Below, one piece after another: positions 1 through 9,152 of a DNA stretch of 64,000 nucleotides. Source of the stretch: Nocardia bovistercoris. GTDB lineage: Bacteria; Actinomycetota; Actinomycetes; Mycobacteriales; Mycobacteriaceae. Made by a program: the position numbers and the translations under genes. The first letter of the stretch is position 1, and each line of letters starts with the position of its first letter. The stretch lies in contig NZ_JADMLG010000006.1 of NCBI RefSeq assembly GCF_015674855.1, positions 361,699 through 425,698 of the forward strand, written 5' to 3'. The notes below the pieces were generated by a model. It saw nothing but the letters and a program-made list of their open reading frames with translations. It was not told where the DNA came from and ran no database searches.

Positions 1-163
1 GCTCCCCGGGGTTCTATACGGGCGCGGGCGGGGTTTGTGAGCGACGGGGGGCCCGCGCCACGGCCGCGAACCGTCGCTCGTCGGGCTCGCTCCTGACGGG
101 GCCGGGTAAGTGGGGATGTTGCGGGATTGGGGTTGAGCGGTGGGTGGTGGGGATGGGGCCGAA
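1..163. repeat. Repeat-bearing spacer with terminator-like hairpin
   Basis: No gene is seen here. Bases 39-47 and 71-79 are a perfect 9-bp inverted repeat (GAGCGACGG / CCGTCGCTC), placed where a terminator for the minus-strand acyl-CoA synthetase gene would be expected. Bases 60-101 recur almost exactly at 11098-11139 with one mismatch. The G-rich stretch around 110-160 resembles the G-rich tail of that second copy. Its function beyond a possible termination structure is unknown. Confidence 0.55.
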
Positions 164-1822
164 TCAGTCGGTTGCCACTGCTTGTTCGCGTGCCCACCGG
201 TAGTCTGCCTTTCCGGCTGGGCTTCGCTGGATTGCGGGGCGGAACACTACCGCCTTGGGCAGCTTGTACCGAGCCACCGACTCTGCCGCGTGGTTCACCA
301 GTTCGTCGGGCTCGGCGCTGGCGCCTTCGACCAATTCCACGACCGCGACCACTTCTTGGCCCCACCGTTCACTGGGTCGCCCTACGACCAACACGTCCGC
401 GACCGAAGGATGCGAGGAGATCGCGATCTCGACCTCTTCGGCGAAGATCTTCTCCCCACCGGAATTGATGGTCACCGCGTCACGCCCGAGCAGTTCGATG
501 CTGCCACTCTCCAGATGCCGAGCACGGTCACCGGGCAGTACGAACCGCACACCGTCGATCACAGGGAACGTCGCTGCCGTCTTCACCGGATCCCCCTTGT
601 ACCCCAACGGAGTGAACTTCCGCTTGGCGAGCCATCCGATCCCGTCGTGCCCCGCCTCGAGCACGGATCCAAGGTCCTCGGATACGACACGAGTGTCCAG
701 CCCCGCGGTGAACGTTCCGGTGGACACGAACCCCGCCGCCGACACATGCGAAAGCTGCGTCCCGGTCTCCGAGGAACCGACCCCGTCCAGCACAGCCAGC
801 CCCGGCAACGCATCGATCCACTGTTGTTTGATGGTCGGACTGAGCACCGCCCCGCCGTTGGCCAACGCCACCAGCGAGGACACGTCCGCGACCTTCGATT
901 TCACCGCGGCCAGCAACGGCCGAGCCATGGCGTCACCGACGACCACCACGATGGCGGCCTTCTCACGTTCGATGGCCCGCACGATCTCCGCGCCGTCGAT
1001 CCGGTCGACCACCGGCGAGAACACGATCGTCTGCCCGCTGGTGAGCGCCGTCAGCACCGCCCACTGCGCCGCACCGTGCATGAGCGGCGGCAACAGCATG
1101 AGTTTGACACCGGGATTGGCCGCCGCCCGCTCCCGGACCTCGTCGTAGGAGGCCACCGCGACACCGCTGTTCACATCGCGCCCGCCACATCCGGCCATGT
1201 AGATGTCGTGCTGGCGCCACAGCACACCTTTCGGCATGCCGGTGGTCCCGCCGGTGTAGAGAACGTAGAGGTCGTCGGGCGAGGGCTGCACCGGCAGCGG
1301 TTCCGGCGCGGTCTCCGCGATCACCGTCTCGTAGTCGACCGCGCCGTCGAGCAGCGGGTTACCGGAGTCGTCGGCGATCTGGATGAGCACCCGCAGGTCG
1401 GGCAGTTCGGCGCGGATCTCGGCGACCCGCGGCGCGAACACGGCGTGGTAGATCAGCGCGGTGGCCCCGGCGTCGGCCAGCAGGTATTGCAGTTCGCTCT
1501 TGACGTAGCGGTAGTTCACGTTGAACGGCGCGACGCGGGCGCGGAACGAGCCGAGCAGGCTTTCGACGTATTCGTTGCCGTTGTAGGCGTAGATCCCGAG
1601 CAGGTCCTGCCCGACTTCGTGGCCTGCCAGCCCGTCGCGTTCGGTGTGCGCGCCGAGTCCGCGCGAATGCAGGTAGGCGGCCAGTCGCTTGGACCGTTCG
1701 GCTACCTGGCCGTAGGTGTAGCGCCGATCGCCGATGATGATGAGTTCCCGGTCCGGCAGCGCCGCGACGGCGGCGTCGGCGGCGCCGACGAGGGTGAATT
1801 CCGGCGAATCGGATGCGGACAA
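164..1822 (-). CDS. Acyl-CoA synthetase (AMP-forming, FadD-like)
   Basis: Activates a carboxylic acid to its CoA thioester through an acyl-adenylate. The 552-residue protein has the ANL-family phosphate-binding loop YTGGTTGMPKG at residues 189-199 and a C-terminal domain with a GxGGEKI-like hinge and a conserved late lysine region (YKLPKAVV), so it is full length. I chose the TTG start at 1822 because GAGGAG lies five bases upstream; no better ATG exists. It is transcribed with the aldehyde dehydrogenase upstream, so it could activate the acid that enzyme produces. The substrate cannot be told from sequence. Confidence 0.9.
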   Translation of the reverse strand: MSASDSPEFTLVGAADAAVAALPDRELIIIGDRRYTYGQVAERSKRLAAYLHSRGLGAHTERDGLAGHEVGQDLLGIYAYNGNEYVESLLGSFRARVAPFNVNYRYVKSELQYLLADAGATALIYHAVFAPRVAEIRAELPDLRVLIQIADDSGNPLLDGAVDYETVIAETAPEPLPVQPSPDDLYVLYTGGTTGMPKGVLWRQHDIYMAGCGGRDVNSGVAVASYDEVRERAAANPGVKLMLLPPLMHGAAQWAVLTALTSGQTIVFSPVVDRIDGAEIVRAIEREKAAIVVVVGDAMARPLLAAVKSKVADVSSLVALANGGAVLSPTIKQQWIDALPGLAVLDGVGSSETGTQLSHVSAAGFVSTGTFTAGLDTRVVSEDLGSVLEAGHDGIGWLAKRKFTPLGYKGDPVKTAATFPVIDGVRFVLPGDRARHLESGSIELLGRDAVTINSGGEKIFAEEVEIAISSHPSVADVLVVGRPSERWGQEVVAVVELVEGASAEPDELVNHAAESVARYKLPKAVVFRPAIQRSPAGKADYRWAREQAVATD

Positions 1823-1863
1823 CGTGACTCCTCGAAAGTTGTGGCAGGGGTTCGCGGGGTGGT

Positions 1864-3405
1864 TCAGGCGGTGGGCGCCGCACCGGGCAGCTTGCCGCGC
1901 ACCCGGCGGCGGTTGCGCCGGTGCGCGGTGCGCAACGCGATCTCGACGAATTTCGCGGTTCTGCGCCCGAACGGCGGCGCGGCGATGCTGGTGACCGCGA
2001 AGGGCAGGTCGGTGCTCGCGACCGTGCGCATGTGGCTGAAGGTGTCGAATCCGGTCTTGCCGTGGTAGGCGCCCATGCCGCTGTGGCCGACGCCGCCGAA
2101 CGGCGCTTCCTCGGAGTACATGTGGATCGCGAATTCGTTGCGCGCGATGCCGCCGCTGCGGGTGTTGGCGACGAAGCGACGGAAGTCGGCGCGGTCGGGC
2201 CCGTACCAGTAGGCGACCAGTGGCGACGGGCGCGCGTTGATGTGGTCGATGACCGTGTCGAGGTCGGTGTAGGGCCGGATCAGCAGGACCGGGCCGAAGA
2301 TCTCCTCGTTCGCGATCGGCATGTCGTCGGTGACGTCGCGGATCAGCGTGGGCGCGATCTTGCGCGCGGTGGCGTCGGGCAGTGTCTCGCCTTCGGGGGC
2401 CAGCTCCTCGATGTGCGCGCCGCGGGCGCGGGCGTCCTCGACGAGACCGACGATCCGTTCGTAGTTGGCGGTGTCGACCGAGGCGGTGTAGTCGTCGTTG
2501 GCCAGGATCGCGGGGAACATCTCGCGCAGCTTGCCGCGCAGCGTGTCGACGAACCGGTCGATGCGGTCGGCGGGGACGAACACGTAGTCGGGGCAGACGC
2601 AGACCTGGCCGCCGTTGACCATCCTGGCGCGCGCGATTCGGTCGGCGGCGCGGTCGAGGTCGGCGTCGGCGGCGACGACCACCGGGTTCTTGCCGCCGAG
2701 TTCGAGGGTCACCGGCACCAGGTTCTCGGCGGCGGCGCGCTGCACGTGCCGCCCGACGCCGGTGGATCCGGTGAAGAACAGGTGGTCCAGCGGCAGCCGG
2801 GTGAAGGCGGCGCCGACGTCGGGTCCGCCGGTGACGACGGCGAGTTCGGCGGGGTCGAAGTAGGTGGCGGCCAGTTTCCTGGTCAGTTCCGCGGTGTGCG
2901 CGGTGACCTCGGACATCTTGATCATGACCCGGTTGCCCGCGGCGAAGGCCGAGGCGGCGGGCACGACGACCAGTTGCAGCGGGAAGTTCCACGGCCCGAT
3001 GATGCCGACGACCCCGAGCGGGGACGGATGGACTTCGGTGCGCAGACCGGTCAGGCGTCCGAGCGGGGTGGGTTTCGCCGGTCGCATCCACCGGGCGGTG
3101 TGCTTGCGGGTGTTCTCGATGGGCGAGAGCATGCCCATGATCTCGGCGAACATGGTGCCGGTGCGCGAGCGGGTGCCGAAGTCGCGCGACATCGCTTCGA
3201 CGAAGTCGTCGATGTTGTCCAGCACCATGGCGAGCAGCCGGTCGATCCGCTCGCGCCGCACCGCCGCGGTCGGCGGTCCCTCGGCGAGGAACGCGCGGCG
3301 TTGGCGCTCGAGGATGGCGGCCAGTTCGGCGGGATCGGTGGACTCGCCGATCGACGGGGCGAATTCGTCGGCCGCCGCGGGTTTTTCGGTTGTTCCGGTA
3401 TCCAT
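1864..3405 (-). CDS. Aldehyde dehydrogenase (coniferyl-aldehyde-dehydrogenase-like)
   Basis: NAD(P)-dependent oxidation of an aldehyde to a carboxylic acid. The protein is 513 residues. The general base is Glu235 in ELGGKN and the nucleophile is Cys269 in GGQVCVCPDY, a motif form typical of the class 3/coniferyl aldehyde dehydrogenase branch. The Rossmann loop GSTGVG and the PWNFP segment are present. The start is the ATG at 3405 with an upstream GGAG. It is the first gene of a two-gene minus-strand unit with the acyl-CoA synthetase and diverges from a mycofactocin-type alcohol dehydrogenase, suggesting an alcohol-aldehyde-acid-CoA route. Confidence 0.9.
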   Translation of the reverse strand: MDTGTTEKPAAADEFAPSIGESTDPAELAAILERQRRAFLAEGPPTAAVRRERIDRLLAMVLDNIDDFVEAMSRDFGTRSRTGTMFAEIMGMLSPIENTRKHTARWMRPAKPTPLGRLTGLRTEVHPSPLGVVGIIGPWNFPLQLVVVPAASAFAAGNRVMIKMSEVTAHTAELTRKLAATYFDPAELAVVTGGPDVGAAFTRLPLDHLFFTGSTGVGRHVQRAAAENLVPVTLELGGKNPVVVAADADLDRAADRIARARMVNGGQVCVCPDYVFVPADRIDRFVDTLRGKLREMFPAILANDDYTASVDTANYERIVGLVEDARARGAHIEELAPEGETLPDATARKIAPTLIRDVTDDMPIANEEIFGPVLLIRPYTDLDTVIDHINARPSPLVAYWYGPDRADFRRFVANTRSGGIARNEFAIHMYSEEAPFGGVGHSGMGAYHGKTGFDTFSHMRTVASTDLPFAVTSIAAPPFGRRTAKFVEIALRTAHRRNRRRVRGKLPGAAPTA

Positions 3406-3783
3406 GGGTGATAACTCCGGTGTGCGATGTCGGTTCCGGTCGAGCGACCGTCGTCGAGGTCGGCGATGGCGGGCGCGCCCGTGCCGTCGTCGCGCGAGGG
3501 CCGCACGCACGGACCGGAAGGCCATCCAGTAATGGCAACTGTAACAGCGATCCGAGGTAGCCCGCAGCAAGTCCGGCGAATGAATTTCACAGGCGGGCGG
3601 GCCGAGAAGGGCCACACCGGCGCGGGCCGACGAACGGGCTGCGCCGGTATCTACCGTTGCGCTTACGATATAGCATACGATATAGACTTCCGGTGTACGG
3701 TCCAGTACTGAGAACGGCTCCCGGTCGACCGCAGGTCGGACCCGACGGGTGATACTCGCCGTATGACAACACGAGGAGAGCAC
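3406..3783. promoter_or_regulatory. Divergent promoter region between ALDH and SDR genes
   Basis: This 378-base divergent spacer holds no convincing gene. Around 3664-3685 the 10-mer TACGATATAG occurs twice, two bases apart. Within it, 3665-3681 (ACGATATAGCATACGAT) matches the 17-bp inverted-repeat element seen at five other intergenic sites in the window, for example 13 of 17 positions with the site at 28373. Likely a TetR-type operator controlling both directions; the regulator is unknown. Confidence 0.5.
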
Positions 3784-4605
3784 GTGAGCGGCCGACACAC
3801 CGACAAAGTGGCATTCATCACCGGCGCGGCCCGCGGCCAGGGACGCGCGCACGCCGTGCGACTAGCGGGCGAGGGCGCCGACATCATCGCCGTCGACATC
3901 GCGGGCCCGCTGCCCGAGGCGGTGCCCTACGACTCCGCGACCCCGCAGGATCTCGAGGAGACCGTGCGGCTGGTCGAGGCCACCGGACGCCGCGTCATCG
4001 CCTCCTCCGTCGACATCCGCGACCTCGACGGCCTGCGCAAGGCCGCGGACGCGGGCGTCGCCGAACTGGGACGCCTCGACATCGTCGTCGCCAACGCGGG
4101 CATCTGCATCCCCCAACTCTGGGACGACATCACCCCCGAGTCGTGGCGCGACGTCATCGACATCAATGTCACCGGCACCTGGAACACCGTGGTGGCCACC
4201 GCCCAGCACGTCATCGACGGCGGACGCGGCGGCTCGATCATCCTGATCAGCTCCGCGGCGGGGGTGAAGATGCAGCCGTTCATGGTGCACTACACCGCGA
4301 GCAAGCACGCCGTCACCGGCATGGCCCGCGGCCTCGCCGCCGAACTGGGCAAGCACAACATCCGGGTCAACAGCGTGCACCCCGGCGCGGTCAGCACCGA
4401 CATGGGCACCGGAACCATGGTCGACGAGCTCACCCGCACGATGGAATCCAATCCGCAACTGGCGCACATGACCACGCCGTTCCTGCCCGCGTGGGTCGCC
4501 GAGGCCGAGGACATCGCCGCCACCGTGAGCTGGTTGGCCGACGACGAATCCCGCTACATCACCGCCGCCCAGATCTCCGTCGACCTGGGCTCGACCCAGT
4601 ACTGA
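3784..4605 (+). CDS. Mycofactocin-coupled SDR family oxidoreductase
   Basis: Classical short-chain dehydrogenase of 273 residues, with the cofactor motif ITGAARGQGR at the N-terminus, NAG at the core strand and a Ser...Tyr-x3-Lys active site (ISSA, YTASK). The KVAFITGAARGQGRAHAVR segment and EGADI are the signature of the mycofactocin-coupled SDR subfamily, whose members keep NAD(H) tightly bound and pass electrons to the peptide redox carrier mycofactocin. I prefer the GTG at 3784, with GGAG six bases upstream, to the ATG at 3763. It probably oxidises an alcohol to feed the divergent aldehyde dehydrogenase. Confidence 0.85.
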   Translation: MSGRHTDKVAFITGAARGQGRAHAVRLAGEGADIIAVDIAGPLPEAVPYDSATPQDLEETVRLVEATGRRVIASSVDIRDLDGLRKAADAGVAELGRLDIVVANAGICIPQLWDDITPESWRDVIDINVTGTWNTVVATAQHVIDGGRGGSIILISSAAGVKMQPFMVHYTASKHAVTGMARGLAAELGKHNIRVNSVHPGAVSTDMGTGTMVDELTRTMESNPQLAHMTTPFLPAWVAEAEDIAATVSWLADDESRYITAAQISVDLGSTQY

Positions 4606-4634
4606 ACCCCGGTCACGCCGAAAGGATCAATGCC

Positions 4635-5363
4635 ATGGCACTTCTCGAGGGCAGGGTCGCGGTGGTCACCGGCGCGGCGCAGGGCATCGGCCTGGCCATC
4701 GCCACCACCTTCCTGCGCGAGGGCGCGCGGGTCGTCGTGGGCGACCTCAATCCGGACGCGGCCGCCGCGGCGCTCGACACCGACAAGGTGCGCGCGGTGC
4801 GCTGCGACGTGACCCGCGCCGAGGACGTCTCCGCGCTGTTCGACACCGCGCTGACCGAATTCGGCGGCGTCGACATCATGGTCAACAACGCGGGCATCAC
4901 CCGCGACGCGAGCATGCGCAAGATGACCGAGGACGATTTCGACCAGGTCATCTCGGTGCACCTGAAGGGCACCTGGCACGGCACCCGGCTGGCCGCCGAC
5001 ATCATGCGCGAACAGAATCGCGGCAGCATCGTCAACATCTCCTCGCTGTCGGGCAAGGTCGGCATGGCGGGCCAGACGAACTACTCGGCCGCCAAGGCGG
5101 GCATCGTCGGACTCACCAAGGCCGCGGCCAAGGAGGTCGCGCGATTCAACGTGCGCGTCAACGCGATCCAGCCCGGACTGATCCGCTCCCCCATGACCAC
5201 GGCCATGCCGGAGAAGGTATGGGATCAGAAGATGGCCGAGATCCCGATGTCGCGGGCGGGCGAACCGGAGGAGGTCGCGGGCGTCGCGCTGTTCCTGGCC
5301 TCGGATCTGTCCTCGTATATGACCGGCACCACGCTCGAGGTCACCGGCGGGCGGTTCATGTGA
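4635..5363 (+). CDS. SDR family oxidoreductase (FabG/3-hydroxyacyl-CoA dehydrogenase-like)
   Basis: The 242-residue classical SDR has the NAD(P) motif TGAAQGIG, the NNAG strand motif, catalytic Ser in ISSLSG and YSAAKAG (Tyr/Lys), and ends with the family's VTGG segment. The ATG at 4635 is preceded by AAAGGA eight bases upstream. In this beta-oxidation-type cluster it most likely oxidises a 3-hydroxyacyl-CoA to the ketone that the thiolase two genes downstream would cleave (inference from context). Its stop overlaps the start of the next gene. Confidence 0.85.
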   Translation: MALLEGRVAVVTGAAQGIGLAIATTFLREGARVVVGDLNPDAAAAALDTDKVRAVRCDVTRAEDVSALFDTALTEFGGVDIMVNNAGITRDASMRKMTEDDFDQVISVHLKGTWHGTRLAADIMREQNRGSIVNISSLSGKVGMAGQTNYSAAKAGIVGLTKAAAKEVARFNVRVNAIQPGLIRSPMTTAMPEKVWDQKMAEIPMSRAGEPEEVAGVALFLASDLSSYMTGTTLEVTGGRFM

Positions 5364-6250
5364 CCGAGTGGCAGGCGCACACGGTCGTCACCGAGGAGTA
5401 CGTCGACCCCGCGCCGGTCGCCGCGCTGAGCGCGGTGCTCGATTCCGGCGCGCCGCCGGTGGGCGCGGGCGATCCGCTGCCGCCGCTGTGGCACTGGGCG
5501 GCGCTGGCCCGCTGGCCTTTCTCCTCGGCGATCGGTCCCGATGGGCATCCGGCGCGCGGGTCGTTCCTGCCGCCGGTGGAATTGCCGCGGCGGATGTTCG
5601 CGGGCGGCGAGGTCGAATTCCGCGGGCCGATCGCCGTCGGCTCGACGGTGCGCCGCGAGGCCGAGGTGGTGTCGGTGACGCCGAAGACCGGACGCACCGG
5701 ATCGCTGGTCGTGGTCGTCGTCGAGACCCGGCTGTACACCGATGCGGACACCCCGGCGCTGGTGGAGCGACAGAACCTCATCTACCGGGAAGCCGCCGCG
5801 ACCGATCCGGTCGACCGCACGCCCCCGGTCATCGATCCGGTCGGGACGCCGCTGATCCGTACGGCGGCCTGGGAATGGGACCTGCGCACCGATCCGACCG
5901 TGCTCATGCGCTTCAGCGCGGCCACCGCCAATCCGCACCGCATCCACTACGACTGGCCGTACGCGACCGGAGTCGAAGGCTATCCGGGGTTGGTGGTGCA
6001 CGGCCCGCTCATGACGATCGCGCTGGCCGAGACCCTGCGCCGGGAACGTCCCGAGCAGACCCCGACGCGGCTGCGCCACCGCAATGTGGCCCCGCTGTTC
6101 TGCGCGGAACCCGCGCGCATCCGTCTGCGCGCGGACGCCCGCCCATCCGCGGACAGCACAGCCGAACTCGTTCTCGCCGTCCTATCCGGCGCGGACACCG
6201 AACACACCGTTGTGACCGCCGAACTTCCCGGAGGCCGTGATCATGCGTGA
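5360..6250 (+). CDS. MaoC-like acyl-CoA hydratase/dehydratase (mesaconyl-C4-CoA hydratase-like)
   Basis: The 296-residue double hot-dog protein resembles the mesaconyl-C4-CoA/itaconyl-CoA hydratase and FAS1-like dehydratase group. The N-terminal half carries the group's LPPLWHWAA, FLPPVELPRRM and GRTGSLVVV segments; the C-terminal half has HRIHYDWPYA and VVHGPL, the usual hydratase Asp/His region. It should add or remove water across an enoyl-CoA double bond. The GTG start at 5360 overlaps the previous stop by four bases and the 3' end overlaps the thiolase start by eight, indicating translational coupling. Confidence 0.85.
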   Translation: MTEWQAHTVVTEEYVDPAPVAALSAVLDSGAPPVGAGDPLPPLWHWAALARWPFSSAIGPDGHPARGSFLPPVELPRRMFAGGEVEFRGPIAVGSTVRREAEVVSVTPKTGRTGSLVVVVVETRLYTDADTPALVERQNLIYREAAATDPVDRTPPVIDPVGTPLIRTAAWEWDLRTDPTVLMRFSAATANPHRIHYDWPYATGVEGYPGLVVHGPLMTIALAETLRRERPEQTPTRLRHRNVAPLFCAEPARIRLRADARPSADSTAELVLAVLSGADTEHTVVTAELPGGRDHA

Positions 6251-7454
6251 AGCAGTGATCTGTGAACCCGTCCGCACTCCCATCGGCCGCTACGGCGGCG
6301 CCTTCGCCGCGCTGACCGCGGTCGAACTCGGGGTGATCGCGCTGCGCGGCCTGCTCGAGCGCACCGGCATCGCCCCCGAGGCCGTCGACGACGTGATCCT
6401 CGGGCACTGCTACCCCAACAGCGAGGCACCCGCGATCGGCCGGGTCGTGGCCCTGGACGCGGGCCTGCCGGTCACCGTCGGCGGCATGCAGGTCGACCGA
6501 CGCTGCGGATCGGGTCTGCAAGCGGTGATCAACGCGGTCATGCAGGTCGAGAGCGGCGCGGTCGACGTGGTCGTCGCGGGCGGCGCGGAGAGTATGACCA
6601 ATACGCCGTTCTACTCCCTCGACATGCGCTGGGGCGGCGCGCGCGGCGGCATCCGCGTGCACGACGCGCTGGCCCGTGGCCGCGAGACCGCGGGCGGCAA
6701 GCACCATCCCGTGCCCGGCGGCATGCTCGAGACCGCCGAGAACCTGCGCCGCACCTACGCGATTCCCCGCGAGGAGCAGGACCGGCTCGCGCTGCTGTCA
6801 CATCAGCGCGCCGTCGCCGCCGCCGAGAGCGGAGCCAGCGCGCAGCAGATCATCCCGGTCACCGTGACCGACCGCAAGGGTGACACCGTCGTCGACACCG
6901 ACGAACATCCGCGCGCCGACACCACCCTGGAATCACTGGCGAAACTCAAAGCCGTCCGCGCGAAGATCGACCCGGAATCCACGGTCACCGCGGGCAATTC
7001 CAGCGGGCAGAACGACGCCGCGGCCATGTGCCTGGTCACGACCCGCGAGAAGGCCGACGAGTTCGGCCTCACTCCGCTGGTCACCCTGAAGTCCTGGGCC
7101 GTCGCGGGCGTGCGCCCCGACATCATGGGCATCGGGCCGGTCCCGGCCACCGAGGCCGCGCTGCGCCTGGCCGAGTTGTCCCTGGCCGATATCGACCTGA
7201 TCGAACTGAACGAGGCATTCGCCGCGCAGGCGCTCGCGGTCACCCGCGAATGGAAATTCGCCGACTCCGACTTCGACCGCACCAACGTGCACGGCTCCGG
7301 CATCTCCCTCGGCCACCCCGTCGGCGCCACCGGCGGCCGGATGCTTGCCACCCTCGCCAGGGAACTGCACGCCCGCCAGGCCCGCTACGGTCTGGAGACG
7401 ATGTGCATCGGCGGCGGCCAAGGTCTGGCCGCGATCTTCGAGAGGGCGCTCTGA
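6243..7454 (+). CDS. Acetyl-CoA C-acyltransferase (thiolase)
   Basis: Cleaves a 3-ketoacyl-CoA with CoA, the last beta-oxidation step. The 403-residue thiolase has the nucleophilic Cys88 in RRCGSG, the NEAF motif, His358 in GHPVGATGG and the proton-shuttling Cys388 in MCIGGGQG, so all catalytic residues are present. The ATG at 6243 is preferred to an in-frame GTG at 6237 because GGAGG lies eight bases before it. It sits between two MaoC-type hydratases in a tightly coupled operon. Confidence 0.93.
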   Translation: MREAVICEPVRTPIGRYGGAFAALTAVELGVIALRGLLERTGIAPEAVDDVILGHCYPNSEAPAIGRVVALDAGLPVTVGGMQVDRRCGSGLQAVINAVMQVESGAVDVVVAGGAESMTNTPFYSLDMRWGGARGGIRVHDALARGRETAGGKHHPVPGGMLETAENLRRTYAIPREEQDRLALLSHQRAVAAAESGASAQQIIPVTVTDRKGDTVVDTDEHPRADTTLESLAKLKAVRAKIDPESTVTAGNSSGQNDAAAMCLVTTREKADEFGLTPLVTLKSWAVAGVRPDIMGIGPVPATEAALRLAELSLADIDLIELNEAFAAQALAVTREWKFADSDFDRTNVHGSGISLGHPVGATGGRMLATLARELHARQARYGLETMCIGGGQGLAAIFERAL

Positions 7455-7455
7455 C

Positions 7456-7914
7456 ATGACGATCCGAACCTTCACCTCGATCGAGGAACTGTCCTCGGCG
7501 CTCGGCGAGACCATCGGCCCGGGGCCGTGGCTCACCGTCGACCAAGCCCGCGTCGACGCCTTCGCCGAATGCACCGGCGACGACCAGTGGATCCACGTCG
7601 ATCCCGCGCGCGCCGCCGACGGCCCCTACGGCGCGACCATCGCGCACGGCTACCTCACCCTGTCGCTGCTGCCCTTCCTCGGCCGCGACGTCTTCGGCCT
7701 CGACTTCGGCAACGCGCGCATCAACTACGGCAGCAACAAGGTTCGCTTCCCGGCCCCGGTCCGGGTCGGCACCAGGGTGCGCGCGAGCGCGACACCGGCG
7801 GATCTGCGCGTGGAGGACGGGCGCGGACTGCTCACCGTCCGATGGGTGATCGAGAACGAGGGCAACGACAAGCCCGTGCTGGTCGCCGAGACCCTGACGG
7901 TCGTGGTGCTGTGA
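7456..7914 (+). CDS. MaoC family dehydratase / enoyl-CoA hydratase
   Basis: Single hot-dog-fold R-specific hydratase of 152 residues. The hydratase-2 motif is visible as FAECTGDDQWIHVDP, with the catalytic Asp and His, followed by IAHGYLTLSLLP. The size matches single-domain MaoC proteins. It starts one base after the thiolase stop, and its own TGA overlaps the GTG start of the CoA transferase. It probably hydrates the enoyl-CoA formed by the acyl-CoA dehydrogenase at the end of the operon, or shares that work with the larger hydratase at 5360. Confidence 0.9.
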   Translation: MTIRTFTSIEELSSALGETIGPGPWLTVDQARVDAFAECTGDDQWIHVDPARAADGPYGATIAHGYLTLSLLPFLGRDVFGLDFGNARINYGSNKVRFPAPVRVGTRVRASATPADLRVEDGRGLLTVRWVIENEGNDKPVLVAETLTVVVL

Positions 7915-9152
7915 CGGAGCTGTCGGCGCTACGGCCGCTGGCAGGTCTGCGCGTCGTCGAGATCTCGAGTTTCGTCGCGGCGCCGCTGGCCGGGATGACC
8001 CTGGCCCAGCTCGGCGCCGACGTGATCCGCGTCGATCCGATCGGCGGGGCCGCCGACGTCAACCGCTGGCCGCTCACCGAACAGGGTGCGAGCATCTACT
8101 GGACCGGGCTGAACAAGGGCAAACGTTCCCTGGTCGCCGATCTGCGCACCGCCGAAGGGCAGGACCTCGTCGCGCGGGTGATCACCGAGAGCGGACCGAA
8201 CGGGGGCATCCTGCTCACCAATGCGGTCGGCCGCGCCTGGCACGGTTACGAGGCATTGGCGCGGCGCAGGCCCGACCTGATCCACCTGGAGATCTCCGGG
8301 CGCGCGGACGGCTCGACCGCGGTCGATTACACGGTCAACGCCGCCACCGGGTTCCCGCTGGTCACCGGGCCCGCCGAACATCAGGGACCGGTCAACCACG
8401 TGGTACCGGTCTGGGATGTCACCTGCGGCCTCTACGCCGCGCTCGCCATCACCGCCGCCGTGCGCCACCGCGACGCCACCGGCGCGGGCAGCAGGATCGC
8501 CGTCCCGCTCGACGACGTCGCCCTCGCCACGGCGGGCAACCTCGGCTTCCTCACCGAGGCCGCGCTGTGCGGGCGGGAACGGCCGCGGCTCGGCAACGCC
8601 ATCTACGGCCAGTACGGACAGCATTTCACCAGCGCCGACGGCGTCGCCTTCATGGTCGTCACCCTGACCGGCAGGCATTTCCGCGATCTGGCGCAGGTCA
8701 CCGGCGCCGCCGCGGCGGTCGCGGCGCTCGCCGAGGCGCTCGGCGCGGACTTCGCCGACGAGGGCGTCCGCTTCCGATACCGCGACGTGCTCACCGGACT
8801 GTTCACCACCTGGTTCCGCGAGCATTCCGCCGCCGATATCGCCGACGCGCTGGCGGGGACCTCGGTGCTGTGGGACCGCTACCGCAGCTTCGCCGAGGTC
8901 GTCGCCGAGCCGAGGGTGACCGACAACCCGCTGTTCACCGTGCTCGACCAACCCGAACTGGGCGAACACCTCGCTCCGGGATCACCGGTGTCGGTGAACG
9001 GCGAACACAGCCCCGCTCGCGTCGCACCCCGGCTCGGCGAACACACCGCCGACATCCTGGGCGCCGAGCTCGGCCTGTCCGAGGACGCCATCGCCGAACT
9101 CCGCGCCGCGGGAGCTGTCGGCGCCGACATCAAGGAACGGACCTCGTCATGA
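7911..9152 (+). CDS. CaiB/BaiF (class III) CoA transferase
   Basis: Transfers CoA from an acyl-CoA to a carboxylate. The 413-residue protein has the canonical N-terminal LAGLRVVEISS and LGADVIRVD segments, and VDYTVNAATG contains the Asp that forms the covalent acyl-anhydride in this family. Domain order is normal, unlike the permuted paralogue at 29423. GTG at 7911 overlaps the previous stop (GTGA) and the stop overlaps the next ATG (ATGA). In context it may prime the substrate acid with CoA taken from a product thioester. Confidence 0.9.
   Translation: MTELSALRPLAGLRVVEISSFVAAPLAGMTLAQLGADVIRVDPIGGAADVNRWPLTEQGASIYWTGLNKGKRSLVADLRTAEGQDLVARVITESGPNGGILLTNAVGRAWHGYEALARRRPDLIHLEISGRADGSTAVDYTVNAATGFPLVTGPAEHQGPVNHVVPVWDVTCGLYAALAITAAVRHRDATGAGSRIAVPLDDVALATAGNLGFLTEAALCGRERPRLGNAIYGQYGQHFTSADGVAFMVVTLTGRHFRDLAQVTGAAAAVAALAEALGADFADEGVRFRYRDVLTGLFTTWFREHSAADIADALAGTSVLWDRYRSFAEVVAEPRVTDNPLFTVLDQPELGEHLAPGSPVSVNGEHSPARVAPRLGEHTADILGAELGLSEDAIAELRAAGAVGADIKERTSS

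Noticed and set aside
140..2068. Long plus-strand open frame opposite the acyl-CoA synthetase and aldehyde dehydrogenase
   Set aside because: Antisense reading in GC-rich DNA; no family motifs, whereas the minus strand has complete catalytic motifs.
1834..3538. Minus-strand open frame running upstream of the acyl-CoA synthetase start (to 3538, over the aldehyde dehydrogenase)
   Set aside because: It is the wrong frame of the aldehyde dehydrogenase gene, very rich in Arg and Pro; the real synthetase start (TTG 1822) has a good ribosome-binding site.
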